Numbered from the stretch's first letter, positions 1 through 10,916 are shown. The stretch: DNA of 64,000 bases from Taudactylus pleione (GCA_031769625.1 JAUIMM010000211.1:10621001-10685000); one strand, 5' to 3'. The notes: generated from the sequence alone by a model not told the origin. Made by a program: numbers and translations.

Positions 1-165
1 CTAACCATAAGTCCCCCCCGGGAACCCTAAACCTAACCCTCCCACCCCGTGGCAGTCCGTGCTCAGCGCCCAGCATCCCTTCGATCGGGATGTCGGGGGC
101 CGGTCTCCCGGCGTAGGTTAGTTAACCCTCGCCGGGATTCTGTAGTCTAGATGCCGGCATCGTAA
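1..165. repeat. Fragment of telomere-like/foldback repeat
   Basis: The window opens with degenerate CCCTAACC-type sequence followed by GC-rich inverted motifs (cgatcgggatgtcgg, ctcccggcgtagg, atgccggcatcg). The same combination of CCCTAA-like runs and 'ATGCCGGC/GGGATTC' foldback motifs recurs at about 11830-12900, 16140-16680, 24655-25540, 32560-32800 and 44560-46150, so this is one dispersed repeat family. The left part is cut by the window edge. It lies in an EFCAB6 intron. Confidence 0.6.
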
Positions 166-357
166 ACACATTCCCTGAGAACGGCTTGTAGCTTTAGCAT
201 GTTGGATTGTGGGATAACGGTGTGTGTTTAGCTGGGTGAGGGTGGTAAAGAGGGATTGTTGGAACTCAGCATCCGACATGACCAGGTGAAGCATATGTTA
301 AGTTCTGCACAGGGATATATGTATAATAATCTGATTTGAATTCCGTCCTTTTTACAG

Positions 358-532
358 ACTCCTATCCAAAGGCCACGCACCGCCGCGCCTCGCTCCGCGC
401 CACTCATAAACTGTGAGCACGTAGAAAATAAGTTTAATAGTAAACTCGGAAAATGCTGGCAGGACGTATATAAAGCATTCAAGGAAAAAGATCCTGCTAA
501 GCAGGGAGAAATTACTTCTTCCGACTTCTCAG
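358..532 (+). CDS. EFCAB6: EFCAB6 internal exon (EF-hand protein)
   Basis: This is an internal coding exon of 175 bp. It starts after a tttttacag acceptor and ends at TCAG|gtacag (phase 0 in, phase 1 out). It encodes 58 residues, beginning TPIQRPRTAAPRS and containing CWQDVYKAFKEKDPAKQGEI and TSSDFS. The pattern 'CW..F KE.D....GEI...DF' is the first half of a degenerate EF-hand typical of EFCAB6, a long protein built of many weak EF-hands. From family knowledge, EFCAB6 (DJBP) binds DJ-1/PARK7 and the androgen receptor and is also found on ciliary and sperm doublet microtubules. The reading frame continues cleanly into the exon at 6997. The assignment rests on recognising the C-terminal exons and on synteny with MPPED1; upstream exons lie outside the window. 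Confidence 0.85.
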
Positions 533-612
533 GTACAGTAGCCAGAAATGCGCTTCTACAGATCTGCAGGTGACTTTTTAAAGCTTAAAATCCTAACTTG
601 AAAAATGTAGTT

Positions 613-3231
613 CACATGACAGGGAGGATCCAGTGTATGCACACAATTATCACATGACAGTAGTAACAGGGAGGATCCAGTGTGTGCACACAATTATCAC
701 ATGACAGTAGTAACAGGGAGGATACAGTGTATGCACACAATTATCACATGACAACACATGACAGTAGTAACAGGGAGGATCCAGTGTATGCACACTATTA
801 TCACATTGCATCACATGACAGTAATAACAGGGAGGATCCAGTGTTTGCACACTATTATCACATGACAACACATGAGAGTAGTAACAGGGAGGATACAGTG
901 TATGCACACTATTATCACATGACAGTAGTACCAGAGAGGATCCAGTGTATGCACACCATTATCACATGGCATCACATGACAGTATTAACAGGGAGGATAC
1001 AGTGTATGCACACCATTATCACATGACAGTAGTAACAGGGAGGATCCAGTGTATGCACGCTATTATCACATGACAGTAGTAACGGAGGATACAGTGTATG
1101 TACACAATTATCACATGTCATCAGTAACGGAGGATACAGTGTATGCACGCTATTATCACATGACAGTAGTAACAGGGAGGATACAGTGTATGTACACAAT
1201 TATCACATGACATCAGTAACAGGGAGGATACAGTGTATGCACACAATTATCACCTGACATCACATGACAGTAGTAACAGGGAGGAACCAGTGTATGCACA
1301 CAATTATCACATGACAACACCATGACAGTAGTAACAGGGAGGATACAGTGTATGCACACTATTATCACATGACAGTAGTACCAGAGAGGATCCAGTGTAT
1401 GCACCCCATTATCACATGGCATCACATGACAGTAGTAACAGGGAGGATACAATGTATGCACACCATTATCACATGACAGTAGTAACAGAGAGGATCCAGT
1501 GTATGCACACTATTATCACATGGCATCACATGATAGTAGTAACAGGGAGGATCCAGTGTATGCACACTATTATCACATGGCATCACATGACAGTAATAAC
1601 AGGGAGGATCCAGTGTATGCACACTATTATCACATGACAACACATGAGAGTAGTAACTGGGAGGATACAGTGTATGTACACTATTATCACATGACATCAC
1701 ATGACAGTAGTAACAGGGAGGATACAGTGTATGCACACTATTATCACATGACAGTAGTACCAGAGAGGATCCAGTGTATGCACACCATTATCACATGGCA
1801 TCACATGACAGTAATAACAGGGAGGATACAGTGTATGCACACTATTATCACATGACAGTAGTAACAGGGAGGATCCAGTGTATGCACACTATTATCACAT
1901 GACATCACATGACAGTAGTACCAGAGAGGATCCAGTGTATGCACACCATTATCACATGGCATCACATGACAGTAATAACAGAGAGGATCCAGTGTATGCA
2001 CACTATTATCACATGACAGTAGTAACGGAGGATACAGTGTATGCACGCTATTACCACATGACAGTAGTAACGGAGGATACAGTGTATGTACACAATTATC
2101 ACATGTCATCAGTAACAGGGAGGATACAGTGTATGCACGCTATTATCACATGACAGTAGTAACAGGGAGGATACAGTGTATGTACACAATTATCACATGA
2201 CATCAGTAACAGGGAGGACACAGTGTATGCACACAATTATCACCTGACATCACATGACAGTAGTAACAGGGAGGATCCAGTGTATGCACACATGCACACA
2301 ATTATCACATGACAGTAGTAACAGGGAGGATACAGTGTATGCACACCATTATCACATGACAGTAGTAACAGGGAGGATACAGTGTATGCACACTATTATC
2401 ACATGACAGTAGTACCAGAGAGGATCCAGTGTATGCACACCATTATCACATGGCATCACATGACAGTAGTAACAGGGAGGATCCAGTGTATGCACACCAT
2501 TATCACATGGCATCACATGACAGTAGTAACAGGGAGGATACAGTGTATGCACACTATTATCACATGACAGTAGTAACAGAGAGGATCCAGTGTATGCACA
2601 CTATTATCACATGGCATCACATGACAGTAATAACAGGGAGGATACAGTGTATGCACACTATTATCACATGACATCACATGACAGTAGTAACAGGGAGGAT
2701 CCAGTGAATGCACACTATTATCACATGACATCACATGACAGTAGTACCAGAGAGGATCCAGTGTATGCACACCATCATCACATGGCATCACATGACAGTA
2801 ATAACAGAGAGGATACAGTGTATGCACACAATTATCATATGACAGTAGTAACAGGGAGGATACAGTGTATGTACACTATTATCACATGACATCACATGAC
2901 AGTAGTAACAGGGAGGATACAGTGTATGCACACTGTTATCACATGACAGTAGTACCAGAGAGGATAGAGTGTATGCACACCATTATCACATGGCATCACA
3001 TGACAGTAGTAACAGGGAGGATACAGTGTATGTACACAATTATCACATGACATCAGTAACAGGGAGGATACAGTGTATGCACGCTATTATCACGACAGTA
3101 GTAACAGGGAGGATACAGTGTATGCACGCTATTATCACATGACAGTGGTAACAGGGAGGATACAGTGTATGCACGCTATTATCACATGACAGTAGTAACA
3201 GGGAGGATACAGTGTATGTACACAATTATCT
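613..3231. repeat. 2.6 kb minisatellite, 47/57-bp units
   Basis: A long tandem array lies in the EFCAB6 intron. The basic unit is about 47 bp (ATCACATGACAGTAGTAACA, then GGGAGGATCCAGTGTATGCA, then CACAATT). Many units carry an extra 10-bp ATCACATGGC or ATCACATGAC block, giving 57 bp. Variants differ mainly at GGATCC/GGATAC and CACAATT/CACTATT/CACCATT/CACGCTATT. Because 57 is a multiple of three, runs of long units give false open frames on both strands. Array length is expected to vary between alleles. Confidence 0.95.
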
Positions 3232-3774
3232 TATGTAAAATTATTGTTTCTACCTTCACCAATTGCATTCTCTCACAAGGTACAAAAACATAACTACAGT
3301 CTATGCCATCGGACAACCACCCATCTACTAGAAAAAAAAATATTAAAAGATTTTTCATACTTAATCTAGGCTATTTATTTTTCCATCAAAGTAAAGTAGA
3401 CAAGTGGGTCATTCTACAAATACGGGGTTTCTTAACCTCTTTTGGCCACAATCCTAAATGATGTATTTATAGAGAATCTGTCACCTGCTTCATACTGTAA
3501 CGGGGGTTGCTGAGCGGATGATTCCCCTCCCCTTTGGGCTTTGTCCCCCCTGTCACCTTAGAATCAGACAGAGGCACAGTTGGGGGCATATCTAGACCAC
3601 ATGGTATATTAAATAGAGAATAGGGAAAAAGGGGGGAGGTTCGTGGCAATACCACTGTGGCCCCCCCACTCACATTTATATTCGGGGGCCCACTGCACCT
3701 GTCAACACACCCATGACATTAGGTAGCTTAGTAGGTACTGACTCTGACCATCTTTCCCCATGACACCCACGCAC
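3232..3774. other. Intron sequence, nothing recognised
   Basis: This is EFCAB6 intron between the minisatellite and a MITE. It is AT-rich on the left and has a GC-rich part (about 3500-3700) with no splice-flanked coding frame that I can relate to EFCAB6. No terminal repeats or known repeat family were recognised. Confidence 0.4.
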
Positions 3775-3915
3775 AGGGGTAGATGTAGCAAGCCTTGGAG
3801 AGAGATAAAGTGGAGAGACATAAAGTACCAACCAATCAGCTCCTGTCATTTTTCAAAAGTGATAGGAGCTGATTACTTGGTACTTTATCGCTTTCCAAGC
3901 TTTGAGAAATCTCCC
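3775..3915. repeat. Foldback MITE ('ACCAATCAGCTCC' type)
   Basis: An imperfect palindrome: ATAAAGTACCAACCAATCAG on the left is matched by CTGATTACTTGGTACTTTAT on the right, with weaker outer arms (gcaagccttggagaga / cgctttccaagctttgag). It has the size and style of the short Harbinger-like MITEs common in frogs. Exact ends and target duplication are not clear. Confidence 0.6.
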
Positions 3916-4360
3916 CCACAGTGTTGTCAGCAGAACTCGATGGCGTGGCCTAGAGCCACTTCCTTGGCTGGCTGCACCCCAGAGAGGAAGAGATCTCTCC
4001 ACACACAAGTACATAAATCTCTGGGGAAGAATGGGAGGATTGGTATTACTCTGACCCTTGGGGAAGGACAGCTGTCTAATGTGCTGCGTTTATATTTCTT
4101 ATGATAAGAGAATAACTTCCGTGATATTACAGAGACTGAGGGGTCTATATGTTAATAATTTTGGCACTGCCGCAATTATTAAGTCTGTATCACAACAAAT
4201 ATTTTATTTAAAGTTTCCCTACTATGCACGAAATGACACTCGCAGGGACAGTGCTAGCAAAAACCGTTGTCCCTGCGATTTACAGCCCGGCCGGATCGGA
4301 GGAATCTTCCAGATATGTGAAAGACTTCCTCCTGAGAATCTAACACTGCGTATGCGCACA

Positions 4361-4877
4361 GGCCCTGATTCAGAGTCGGACGCTCTGACAGAGCACTCGC
4401 TCTGAATCAGGGCCGTCCTTCTTAATTTTTAGAGCTGACCACCCACAGCTATAGCGAGCGGCCAGGAAGATGGTCTTGACCATCGCGACCATCGGGCTTG
4501 CGACGAGACCCTTGTGGTAGGGTCTCGTTGCCGTAAGCCCTGGAGTGCTTTCGGCTCTACCAGAGCCGAAGGCACTCCCTCTGACATAATTTGTGATGTC
4601 AGTGGGGCCAGCCCCAGACGGTAGGCGTTCCCATGGGAACGCCTCCGTCTGGGCAGCCACGCCCCCTGCACACCCACCAAAGGGGGCTTGCTGTCACTCA
4701 CCATTGAGTGACAGCAAGCCCCCTTTGGTGCGAGACCCGGAGCGACGGTTTGCCCGTCGCTATCCAGGTCTCGCGCATGTGCACGACGGAGCCGCCTCCG
4801 TCGTGCGCATGCGCACTGGGCCAACATCGATCCGCTTGTGAGCGCTCAGCACTCGCGAGCGGGTCTGAATCAGGCCC
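4361..4877. mobile_element. Hairpin-chain MITE M1, 517 bp
   Basis: The ends are GGCCCTGATTCAGAG and GGTCTGAATCAGGCCC, flanked by an exact 3-bp duplication ACA (4358-4360 and 4878-4880). The body is a series of consecutive hairpins, including a foldback of the left end itself, GCGTTCCCATGGGAACGC, and GCGAGACC...GGTCTCGC around 4730-4775. There is no coding capacity. It belongs to the same family as M3, M6, M7, M8 and M11 (subfamily A). Confidence 0.9.
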
Positions 4878-5127
4878 ACATTGTCAGCCTCTGCAGCCAG
4901 ATGAAGGCTGCGGGAGAGGGATCGTAGGATCCCTCTCCTGCAAGAATGCCTCCATGGGCATAAAGCGGTTGACATCTGAGGATGGCGGAGACCAATGAGG
5001 TCAAACTCCGAAAAACTTTGCTTTTCGGAGTTTGGTACATAGGGGGCAGACCGTAGTTCCCATTGATTATAATATAATGGGGACTGCAGTCAGTAGCGCT
5101 AATTATCCAAGAAATCTCCTGCATTAG

Positions 5128-6104
5128 GGGGCTGATTCAGCATGCAATCGGGAATCTGCGCATGAGCAGGACCCATTTTGCGAGTGTCCAGAAAGGGTCC
5201 TGCGTAATCGCACGCAACCTCTTCTATACCTCTGCCTGATTGACAGGCAGAGGCATTTAAGGGCATGTGGGGGCGGGGCGTGTCCACCACGTTTTCCCGG
5301 AGTGGCCAGGCAAGGGACTGCGTAGACAGACGCAGTTTCCTGGCCTCGCAAGCCGGCCAGCCTGTGTAAGCTGAGACTTACTCAGCTGTCTTTCTGTCCG
5401 GCGCCGTCCACCGATGGTCGCGATGGTTATCCCAGCCTGCAACCTCTGCCGCAGTGCTGGGATCGCAACTGCAGCAGGGGTGTCATACAGGGGGTGTCAT
5501 ACACCTCCTGCTGCATTTGCTCCCATTCATGGTTACAGGACTTTTTTTGGGCTGCACCCACCCTGTGGAATGCCCTTCCACGCACAATAAGACTTTCCTC
5601 TAATCTCCAAACATTCAAGCGTTCCCTGAATACTCACCTCTTCAGACAAGCTTCTCAGATTCCAGAATCTCCCACATAACCTTCATAGCTTCCATATCTA
5701 ATTACATCACCTCTCTCAGTCCACACTTAACCTCACACATTGTCTTTCTTTCACATCCTCCTGACCCTATACCAACTTTCCTGTGTGACTGGATCATATA
5801 GCTCACCAGGAACCTCTGCAATCGGTCTGGACCAATTTACAATATGTAACACCTATCCTTGTGTATCAACACTTATTTCCCTATAGATTGTAAGCTTGCG
5901 AGCAGGGCCCTCTTACCTTTATGTCTATCTCTTACAATCCAGTCTTGTTCTATTAATGTTGTCTCAAATTGTAAAGCGCAACGGAATATGCTGCGCTATA
6001 TAAGAAACTGTTAATAAATAAATACATTTGCATATTAGCAAGGACAGAATTGAGAAGCTGCCTGCATGCTGCTTTACAATTCCATCCAAAGCTGAATCAC
6101 CCCC
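5128..6104. mobile_element. MITE M2 (subfamily C) carrying a LINE insert
   Basis: Ends GGGGCTGATTCAGC and GCTGAATCACCCCC are flanked by the 3-bp duplication TAG (5125-5127 and 6105-6107). Without the LINE fragment at 5521-6024 and one duplicated 7-mer, the element is about 466 bp. Internal motifs such as GCATGCAATCGG and TGCGCATG resemble M5 and M10, so I group it with subfamily C. Confidence 0.85.
5521..6024 (+). mobile_element. 5'-truncated LINE 3' end (CR1/L2-like)
   Basis: The fragment is flanked by a 7-bp duplication CATTTGC (5514-5520 and 6025-6031) and ends in an AATAAATAAATA tail. It begins with the last about 53 codons of a reverse transcriptase ORF (to 5679): WAAPTLWNALPRTIR and TFKRSLNTHLFRQA, a signature found at the C-terminus of many CR1/L2/Rex-type LINEs. 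A 3' UTR follows with TTGTAAGCTTGCGAGCAGGG and GGAATATGCTGCGCTATATA. The 5' truncation is normal for target-primed insertion. Clade assignment is from memory of the motif and is not certain. Confidence 0.8.
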
Positions 6105-6180
6105 TAGCCTATTAGTACATAGAGGGGATACACAAAATGATGCGGTAACTACAGTTTCTGCATAATGTTATTAGAAAAAA

Positions 6181-6996
6181 CCTTGATAAATAGGCATCTG
6201 AAAGTAGAATTAAAACTTCTGAGAGACATTGCGGTAGAGTAGGGAAGAGTGAGCTCGTACTGTGCATGACAGCAGAACTCAGTCTGTCAGTCTTTATGTA
6301 CTGTGTGATAAGGTCGGGTTAGGGGGTCCCTCTCCTGGGGTAGATGGGCACCTCCTTGCACACAGCAGCCAGGAAATAGCACTCCAGTCGTGGATTTTCG
6401 TACAAGCTGGTCGGCGCCAGTTTTTATTGTGCAATATCAATAATCAAAGAAACAAAACATAAAATAAACCCTAGCCCGGCTGGGCACTAACTAGACCGTA
6501 AGTTCCCTCACTAACAGAACACTAAATAAATCCTCGTCCACAGTACCTTCTGGTCTGTAGCCAACAGTGTTTCAGAGCAAGCTAACCTGCGGGCCTGCTC
6601 TCCCAGTTATGAGACACTCAGCCCTAACTAAACCCAGCATAAATCAGCCATTTCCAGGTGCAAGCCCTAATGAGCCTGCTACCAGGCTGAAAGGCCCAAC
6701 ACCTGGAGTGACCTGTGGATGGAGCCCTCCCTCTCTTCACATCCACACCCCCAGGACCCATTCCGGCTTTTCACAGATGCCGATATTTCTAGTCTGCTTT
6801 ATCCAACAGACTTCTCCTGGGGGGTTTAAAAGACATAAGACAGGAATCTGGGACAAATATAGAAGCCATTCCACACTTCTCCAGTGCTTCTATCACAACT
6901 GAGAAACACAGGATCACTGACTCACATGATGTAAAGCGCATTTAGATGTGACCGTTATATAAACAATTTGGTGCCTTTTTTAATACCCTATTCCAG
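6181..6996. other. Intron, mostly unclassified
   Basis: This is EFCAB6 intron. From about 6240 to 6900 it has the texture of a retroelement-derived sequence (several AATAAA-like stretches, mixed GC content), but I find no terminal repeats, primer site or coding similarity. The last 40 bases contain the acceptor tract (cctattccag) of the next exon. Confidence 0.3.
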
Positions 6997-7181
6997 CTGT
7001 AATGAAGGGATTTAACATGGACCTTACTGAGGAGGAACTGGAGCAGCTAACACTGAAATATGACTTAAGAAACAGCGGCAAGATCTCCTACTCAGACCTC
7101 CTGCGAAACGTCACGCTCGGACCAAAGCCACAAGGAAATGCGCTCCTACAGAGGATGAAGCTGCAGCAGCCGCGGCTACCG
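6997..7181 (+). CDS. EFCAB6: EFCAB6 internal exon with degenerate EF-hand
   Basis: This 185-bp exon has acceptor ttccag|CTGTAATG and donor CTACCG|gtaagt (phase 1 in, phase 0 out). It joins the exon at 358 so that G+CT gives Ala, and encodes 61 further codons. The visible pattern is FNMDLTEEELEQLTLKYDLR, then NSGKISYSDLLRNV, then a basic tail LLQRMKLQQPRLP. The candidate loop DLRNSGKISYSD has Asp at positions 1 and 12 but lacks the usual acidic residue at 3 and Glu at 12, so calcium binding is doubtful, as for most EF-hands in this protein. It pairs with the helix in the preceding exon. Confidence 0.9.
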
Positions 7182-7576
7182 GTAAGTAGTGACCATGCTG
7201 CTTTGCTACTTATAGCCACTGCTTTACGGCAACCAGGGAACCAAGCTTTGTGTGACTGTCAGAACAGGCCGGGTTACTAAATAATTCATTTAACAGTTTG
7301 ATATTCCAGTTACATATGTAAATACCCATCACACTCCAGTCAGTGACTTGGTCTGACGTACAAACAGTCTCTTTCACATTTAAGGTATGTCAGAGTTTTC
7401 TTTGAAATGCGTTTTCATGTTGAGGCATTTCCTGATCCGTGCTGGGATCTGTAGTTCTCCAACAGTTGGAGAGCCACATGCTGGCCGTCACTCATCTAGA
7501 ACATTGCAATGCTCACTAGCTGTGAACCTATTATGTACAGATGTTTTATGTTTGTGTGTATTTCATTGGCTTTTAG
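7182..7576. other. Short EFCAB6 intron
   Basis: A 395-bp intron bounded by gtaagt and ttttag. It holds a small fragment 'gctgggatctgtagttctccaacagttggag' type around 7440-7475, a sequence style seen again near 21900. No gene or structured RNA was recognised. Confidence 0.5.
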
Positions 7577-7726
7577 ATGAGCACAGAATTGCACAAACCC
7601 TGGTTCATGGACATCATGCTCAGAATTCAGCCAAAGATAGCCAGTTGCTGGAGACCGATGAGGAGGAAGTTTCAGTCGTGTGATGACGCGCGGACGGGGT
7701 GTATCAGCATTCCGGATTTTAAACAG
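7577..7726 (+). CDS. EFCAB6: EFCAB6 penultimate exon
   Basis: This exon is 150 bp, exactly 50 codons, phase 0 on both sides (ttggcttttag|ATGAGC ... AAACAG|gtgaag). The ATG at its start is an internal Met, because the upstream exon splices into it in frame. It encodes FMDIMLRIQPKIASCWRPMR followed by RKFQSCDDARTGCISIPDFK. 'RIQPKI..CWRPMR..F' is a very characteristic stretch of vertebrate EFCAB6. The loop-like segment DDARTGCISIPD is a non-canonical EF-hand with Asp at position 12. Confidence 0.93.
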
Positions 7727-7879
7727 GTGAAGTAGTAGTATTAGACCATCAGATCTGTGCAGCAGGGGGCTAAAAGATACGACAGTATTGTCTGAGGTGA
7801 CAGGCTTGTACGGTGAGGTCCTAAACCAGAGCCCGGGAGTGAACAGATGGGGTGCCCTCCATTCAATGCTTCAATCATA

Positions 7880-8274
7880 TGGGAAAGATTTCTGGACTGC
7901 ACAACCTGACTATATATATATATAATGGGAGGTGCTACCTGATGAGACTAATTGCAGGCACAGAAACAGACAAATCTCAGGTGCACAACTCCAAATTATT
8001 AATAATATATATAAATGCAATAAAATTTTGCAATCAATAGAGGTTTTTAGCATAATCATGGCCAAGCTTATGGGCCTACCCACCATATCCAGGTAACCTC
8101 TTTCGGGTAGGTCCCTAACATACTAGGGTTCAAATCCAGAGCGCAGGACCCCCCAAAACTGGCCCAGCCAAGCCGCCGCAGGGCACCACCATAGTAAGAA
8201 AAGTGCAGTGTAAAGAGATAGTTAGGAGCAGCTGCAGCTGCATATAAAGAATGAAAATAAAAAAGTGAAGTACA
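7880..8274. repeat. Direct repeat, copy 1 (395 bp)
   Basis: This block, from TGGGAAAGATTTCTGGACTG to AAAAAAGTGAAGTACA, is repeated at 8570-8962. I count only about six substitutions plus a 2-bp difference in an AT run, so identity is near 98%. It begins TG and ends CA, like an LTR, but I see no matching target duplication, primer-binding site or polypurine tract. It lies in the last EFCAB6 intron. Confidence 0.85.
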
Positions 8275-8569
8275 TATATATTAGACACACAGTGAAGGGT
8301 TAAAATGTGTTATAAAAGAAAAATGTGTTATAATGCAGTGCCCTGAGACAGACCAACCAACGCAATCCAGGGGGACCCACGCCCCAAAAATGAACCAAAG
8401 TTGCACTACAGTATATAACTTTTAGGACTTACCTAGAATTGTGCCTAATACAGTGTGCATATACATTACCATACTACATGCTTTTAAACCAATAAGGAAG
8501 GGTGCCAGTCCAGAATGGGGGCGTCTCATTTCCCTCAGAAGTGCAGTAAAGCACATTAAATGGAGTATA

Positions 8570-8962
8570 TGGGAAAGATTTCTGGACTGCACAACCTGAC
8601 TATATATATATAATGGGAGGTGCTACCTGATGAGACTAATTGCAGGCACAGAAACAGACAAATCTCAGGTGCACAACTCCAAATTATTAATAATATATAT
8701 AAATGAAATAAAATTTTGCAATCAATAGAGGTTTTTAGCATAATCATGGGCAAGCTTATGGGCCTACCCACCATATCCAGGTAACCTCTTTCGGGTAGGT
8801 CCCTAACATACTAGGGTTCAAATCCAGAGCGCAGGACCCCCCAAAACTGGCCCAGCCAAGCCGCCCCAGGGCACCACCATAGTAAGAAAAGTGCAGTGTA
8901 AAGAGATAGTTAGGAGCAGCTACAGCTGCATATATAGAATGAAAATAAAAAAGTGAAGTACA
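8570..8962. repeat. Direct repeat, copy 2 (393 bp)
   Basis: Second copy of the block at 7880-8274, same orientation, separated by about 295 bp of unrelated AT-rich sequence. It could be a tandem duplication of a roughly 690-bp unit or the remnant of a small LTR element. Confidence 0.85.
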
Positions 8963-9599
8963 CTGCAAGCCTGCACAGAGCACTCAGCAAAACCCGATGC
9001 ATTGCAATATTTCCCCACATTAGGAGGTCGACAGCGTTACCTGCTACTCTGACAGTAAAGGTGCCGTGAAAGTACTTTACTCTATTTAAAGGAGAACACA
9101 CTGATTTCTGTACTTGGCTAACAGCGCACATAATAAGCTGTCCAGAGTAGAGTGGGATCCCCACCAAGCAAGTCGAGCCCCTTACCCTCCAAGCTAGATC
9201 AACTGGAGAGTACTGTACGCTCTCTCTGCCCACAGCAGTAACAATTCCTCTTTGCTTAAACATATTGTATGATCATATACGTGACGCACACACGCCTTAT
9301 CCCACTTATTCTGCATCTCTATTACAAACCCTTAGTCATATTGTTCGTGTTTAATAGGACATACAGTATAAAGTTCAGTGTATTCTCCTGCTGATATAAC
9401 ATTGCACATAGACTGTAAAGTGCCCGGTTGGCACTGTTTTACAGCGTAGAGTATATTTAATAAATACAACAGAAAGACCTTGATTAAATCATACAAACAG
9501 CAAGTTGATAGTTTGACAGGGACAGACTGATTGCAAACTGTCCCTGTGTGTGGTCATTGGCTCATTGCATGAAGGAGACCCCATGTGATCCGGTCATAC

Positions 9600-10175
9600 G
9601 GCCTTAGCTCTAAGGGATAAATCTACCCAGGCTGGAAGACTGAATGTGTAGCTGAGTGATAGACTAGATTTAGCTTCAATGGGGAGATTCCACGCAGGCT
9701 GAGAGCCTAGATCTAGCTCCAAAAAATGGATCTAAGGAGGCTTAGTGACTGGTGCTAGTTTCAAAGGATGGATCCACCCATGCTGAGAGATTAGACAGAC
9801 AGATCAACCTGGACTTATAGACTAGATCTAGTTCCAAAAGATGGATCTAAGGAGGCTTAGTGACTGGTGCTAGTTTCAAAGGATGGATCCACCCATGCTG
9901 AGAGATTAGACAGACAGATCAACCTGGACTTATAGACTAGATCTAGTTCCAAAAGATGGATCTAAGGAGGCTTAGAGACTGGTTCTAGTTCCAAAGGATG
10001 GATCTACCCAGGCTGAGAGACTGAACAGGCAGAGCAACCCAAACTTATAGACTAGATCTACTGTAGCTCCAAAATATGGATCTATGCGGGCTTAGAGGCT
10101 GGATCTAGCTCCAAAGGACTGATCCATTAAGGATGAGAGACTGGATGGATGGATCCACCCAGGCTGCGTAAGTGG
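9600..10175. repeat. Degenerate about 120-bp tandem repeat
   Basis: Repeated motifs GACTAGATCTAG, TTCCAAAAGATGGATCTAAG, GGATGGATCCACCCATGCTG and GAGAGATTAGACAGACAG recur with a period near 120 bp. Two adjacent units (about 9730-9970) are nearly identical and the flanking units are diverged. It is in the last EFCAB6 intron. Confidence 0.8.
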
Positions 10176-10457
10176 ATGAACGACTTGTCCTACTTGTGTG
10201 AGAGGAGCGTTAGATGAGGCCATAGAGGGCTATGGATGTCAGGAAATGTCAGACAGACAACTACTGGTATAGCAAAAGATGATCTTTAATTTTTTGCATG
10301 AGGTTCAGTCGTGTAATACATTGTATATAGGCCTGCTTCTGTCCTGCATTAGTTGTCAGACAAAGCCCAATGACCCTATCAGACTGCCATAATCTCTCCA
10401 TAGTACTTTATGTGAGTACTTTATGCTGACGTGATCACTCTATATTTTTTTCTGCAG

Positions 10458-10580
10458 GTGCTGCGGAAATTCGGCATTAACCTTTCAGAGGACGAATTCT
10501 TCCACGTTCTGAATTACTTTGATGAAAATGTTAAATCCAAAGTACCTTACAATGACTTTCTTCGCGAGTTCCTGCGATGA
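10458..10580 (+). CDS. EFCAB6: EFCAB6 terminal coding exon
   Basis: The acceptor is tttttttctgcag at 10457, in phase 0. It encodes 40 residues and a TGA stop at 10578-10580: VLRKFGINLSEDEFFHVLNY then FDENVKSKVPYNDFLREFLR. The 'VLR..INLSE.EFFH.L.Y.D....K..YNDFLR.FL' ending matches the EFCAB6 C-terminus as I know it. The loop FDENVKSKVPYND keeps Asp at both ends but has Val and Lys at inner positions, so it is probably structural. Together with the three upstream exons this gives 210 C-terminal residues with an open frame across all splice joins and no sign of decay. Confidence 0.95.
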   Translation: MLRKFGINLSEDEFFHVLNYFDENVKSKVPYNDFLREFLR

Positions 10581-10916
10581 GATCGGGTCGCTTTGCGTGA
10601 TCACTATACAGTATTTGCTTGTAATGTATCAGTTGATTTTATGCTTTGATTGGAACAGGATGAATACATTTACAAGCCAGCGGAGCCGCATTAGCGTCTG
10701 CCACAGCTCATAAACCGCAGGCTGATAAATAACGTTCTAATAGAAAACAAGCGCGGCTCCTGTATTAAATGCCAATGAAGAGTGTCTACTTTTATCACCC
10801 TAATTACTTTAATAAGAACAGGAGATATTTAAAGTTTATAATCCAAAAATGCGTGTGCATGCACAGAATATAACTGGATCGAACTCCAGAACCCTTTCAC
10901 CGTAATTCTTTGCTAA

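Larger units (their letters stand above)
4150..6180. repeat. Outer foldback element hosting two nested MITEs
   Basis: Sequence outside the inner insertions resembles the element at 49890-50290: both have a GGGACAG...CTGTCCC foldback (near 4235-4275), an 'aattattaa' end, and blocks of the type 'aatggggactgcagt' and 'gaaatctcctgcat'. M1 (4361-4877) and M2 (5128-6104) interrupt it with clean 3-bp duplications, so it was in place first. Its own ends are approximate. Confidence 0.45.

Noticed and set aside
650..3225. Many 60-118 codon open frames on both strands (MHTLYPPCYYCHV and MYAHYYHM repeats)
   Set aside because: They are translations of the 47/57-bp minisatellite; open in several frames because the unit lacks stops, not because it codes.
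613..3231. CRISPR-like regularly spaced repeats
   Set aside because: There are no unique spacers; the repeats are contiguous and the genome is eukaryotic.
5110..5620. Minus-strand phrases AGDF and CNHEW that resemble MPPED1 HAGDF and GNHE motifs
   Set aside because: They are in different frames, in repeat DNA far beyond the MPPED1 stop codon, and lack the surrounding conserved residues.
7880..8962. Definite LTR retrotransposon
   Set aside because: TG...CA ends are present but primer site, polypurine tract and target duplication are not, so only a direct repeat is claimed.
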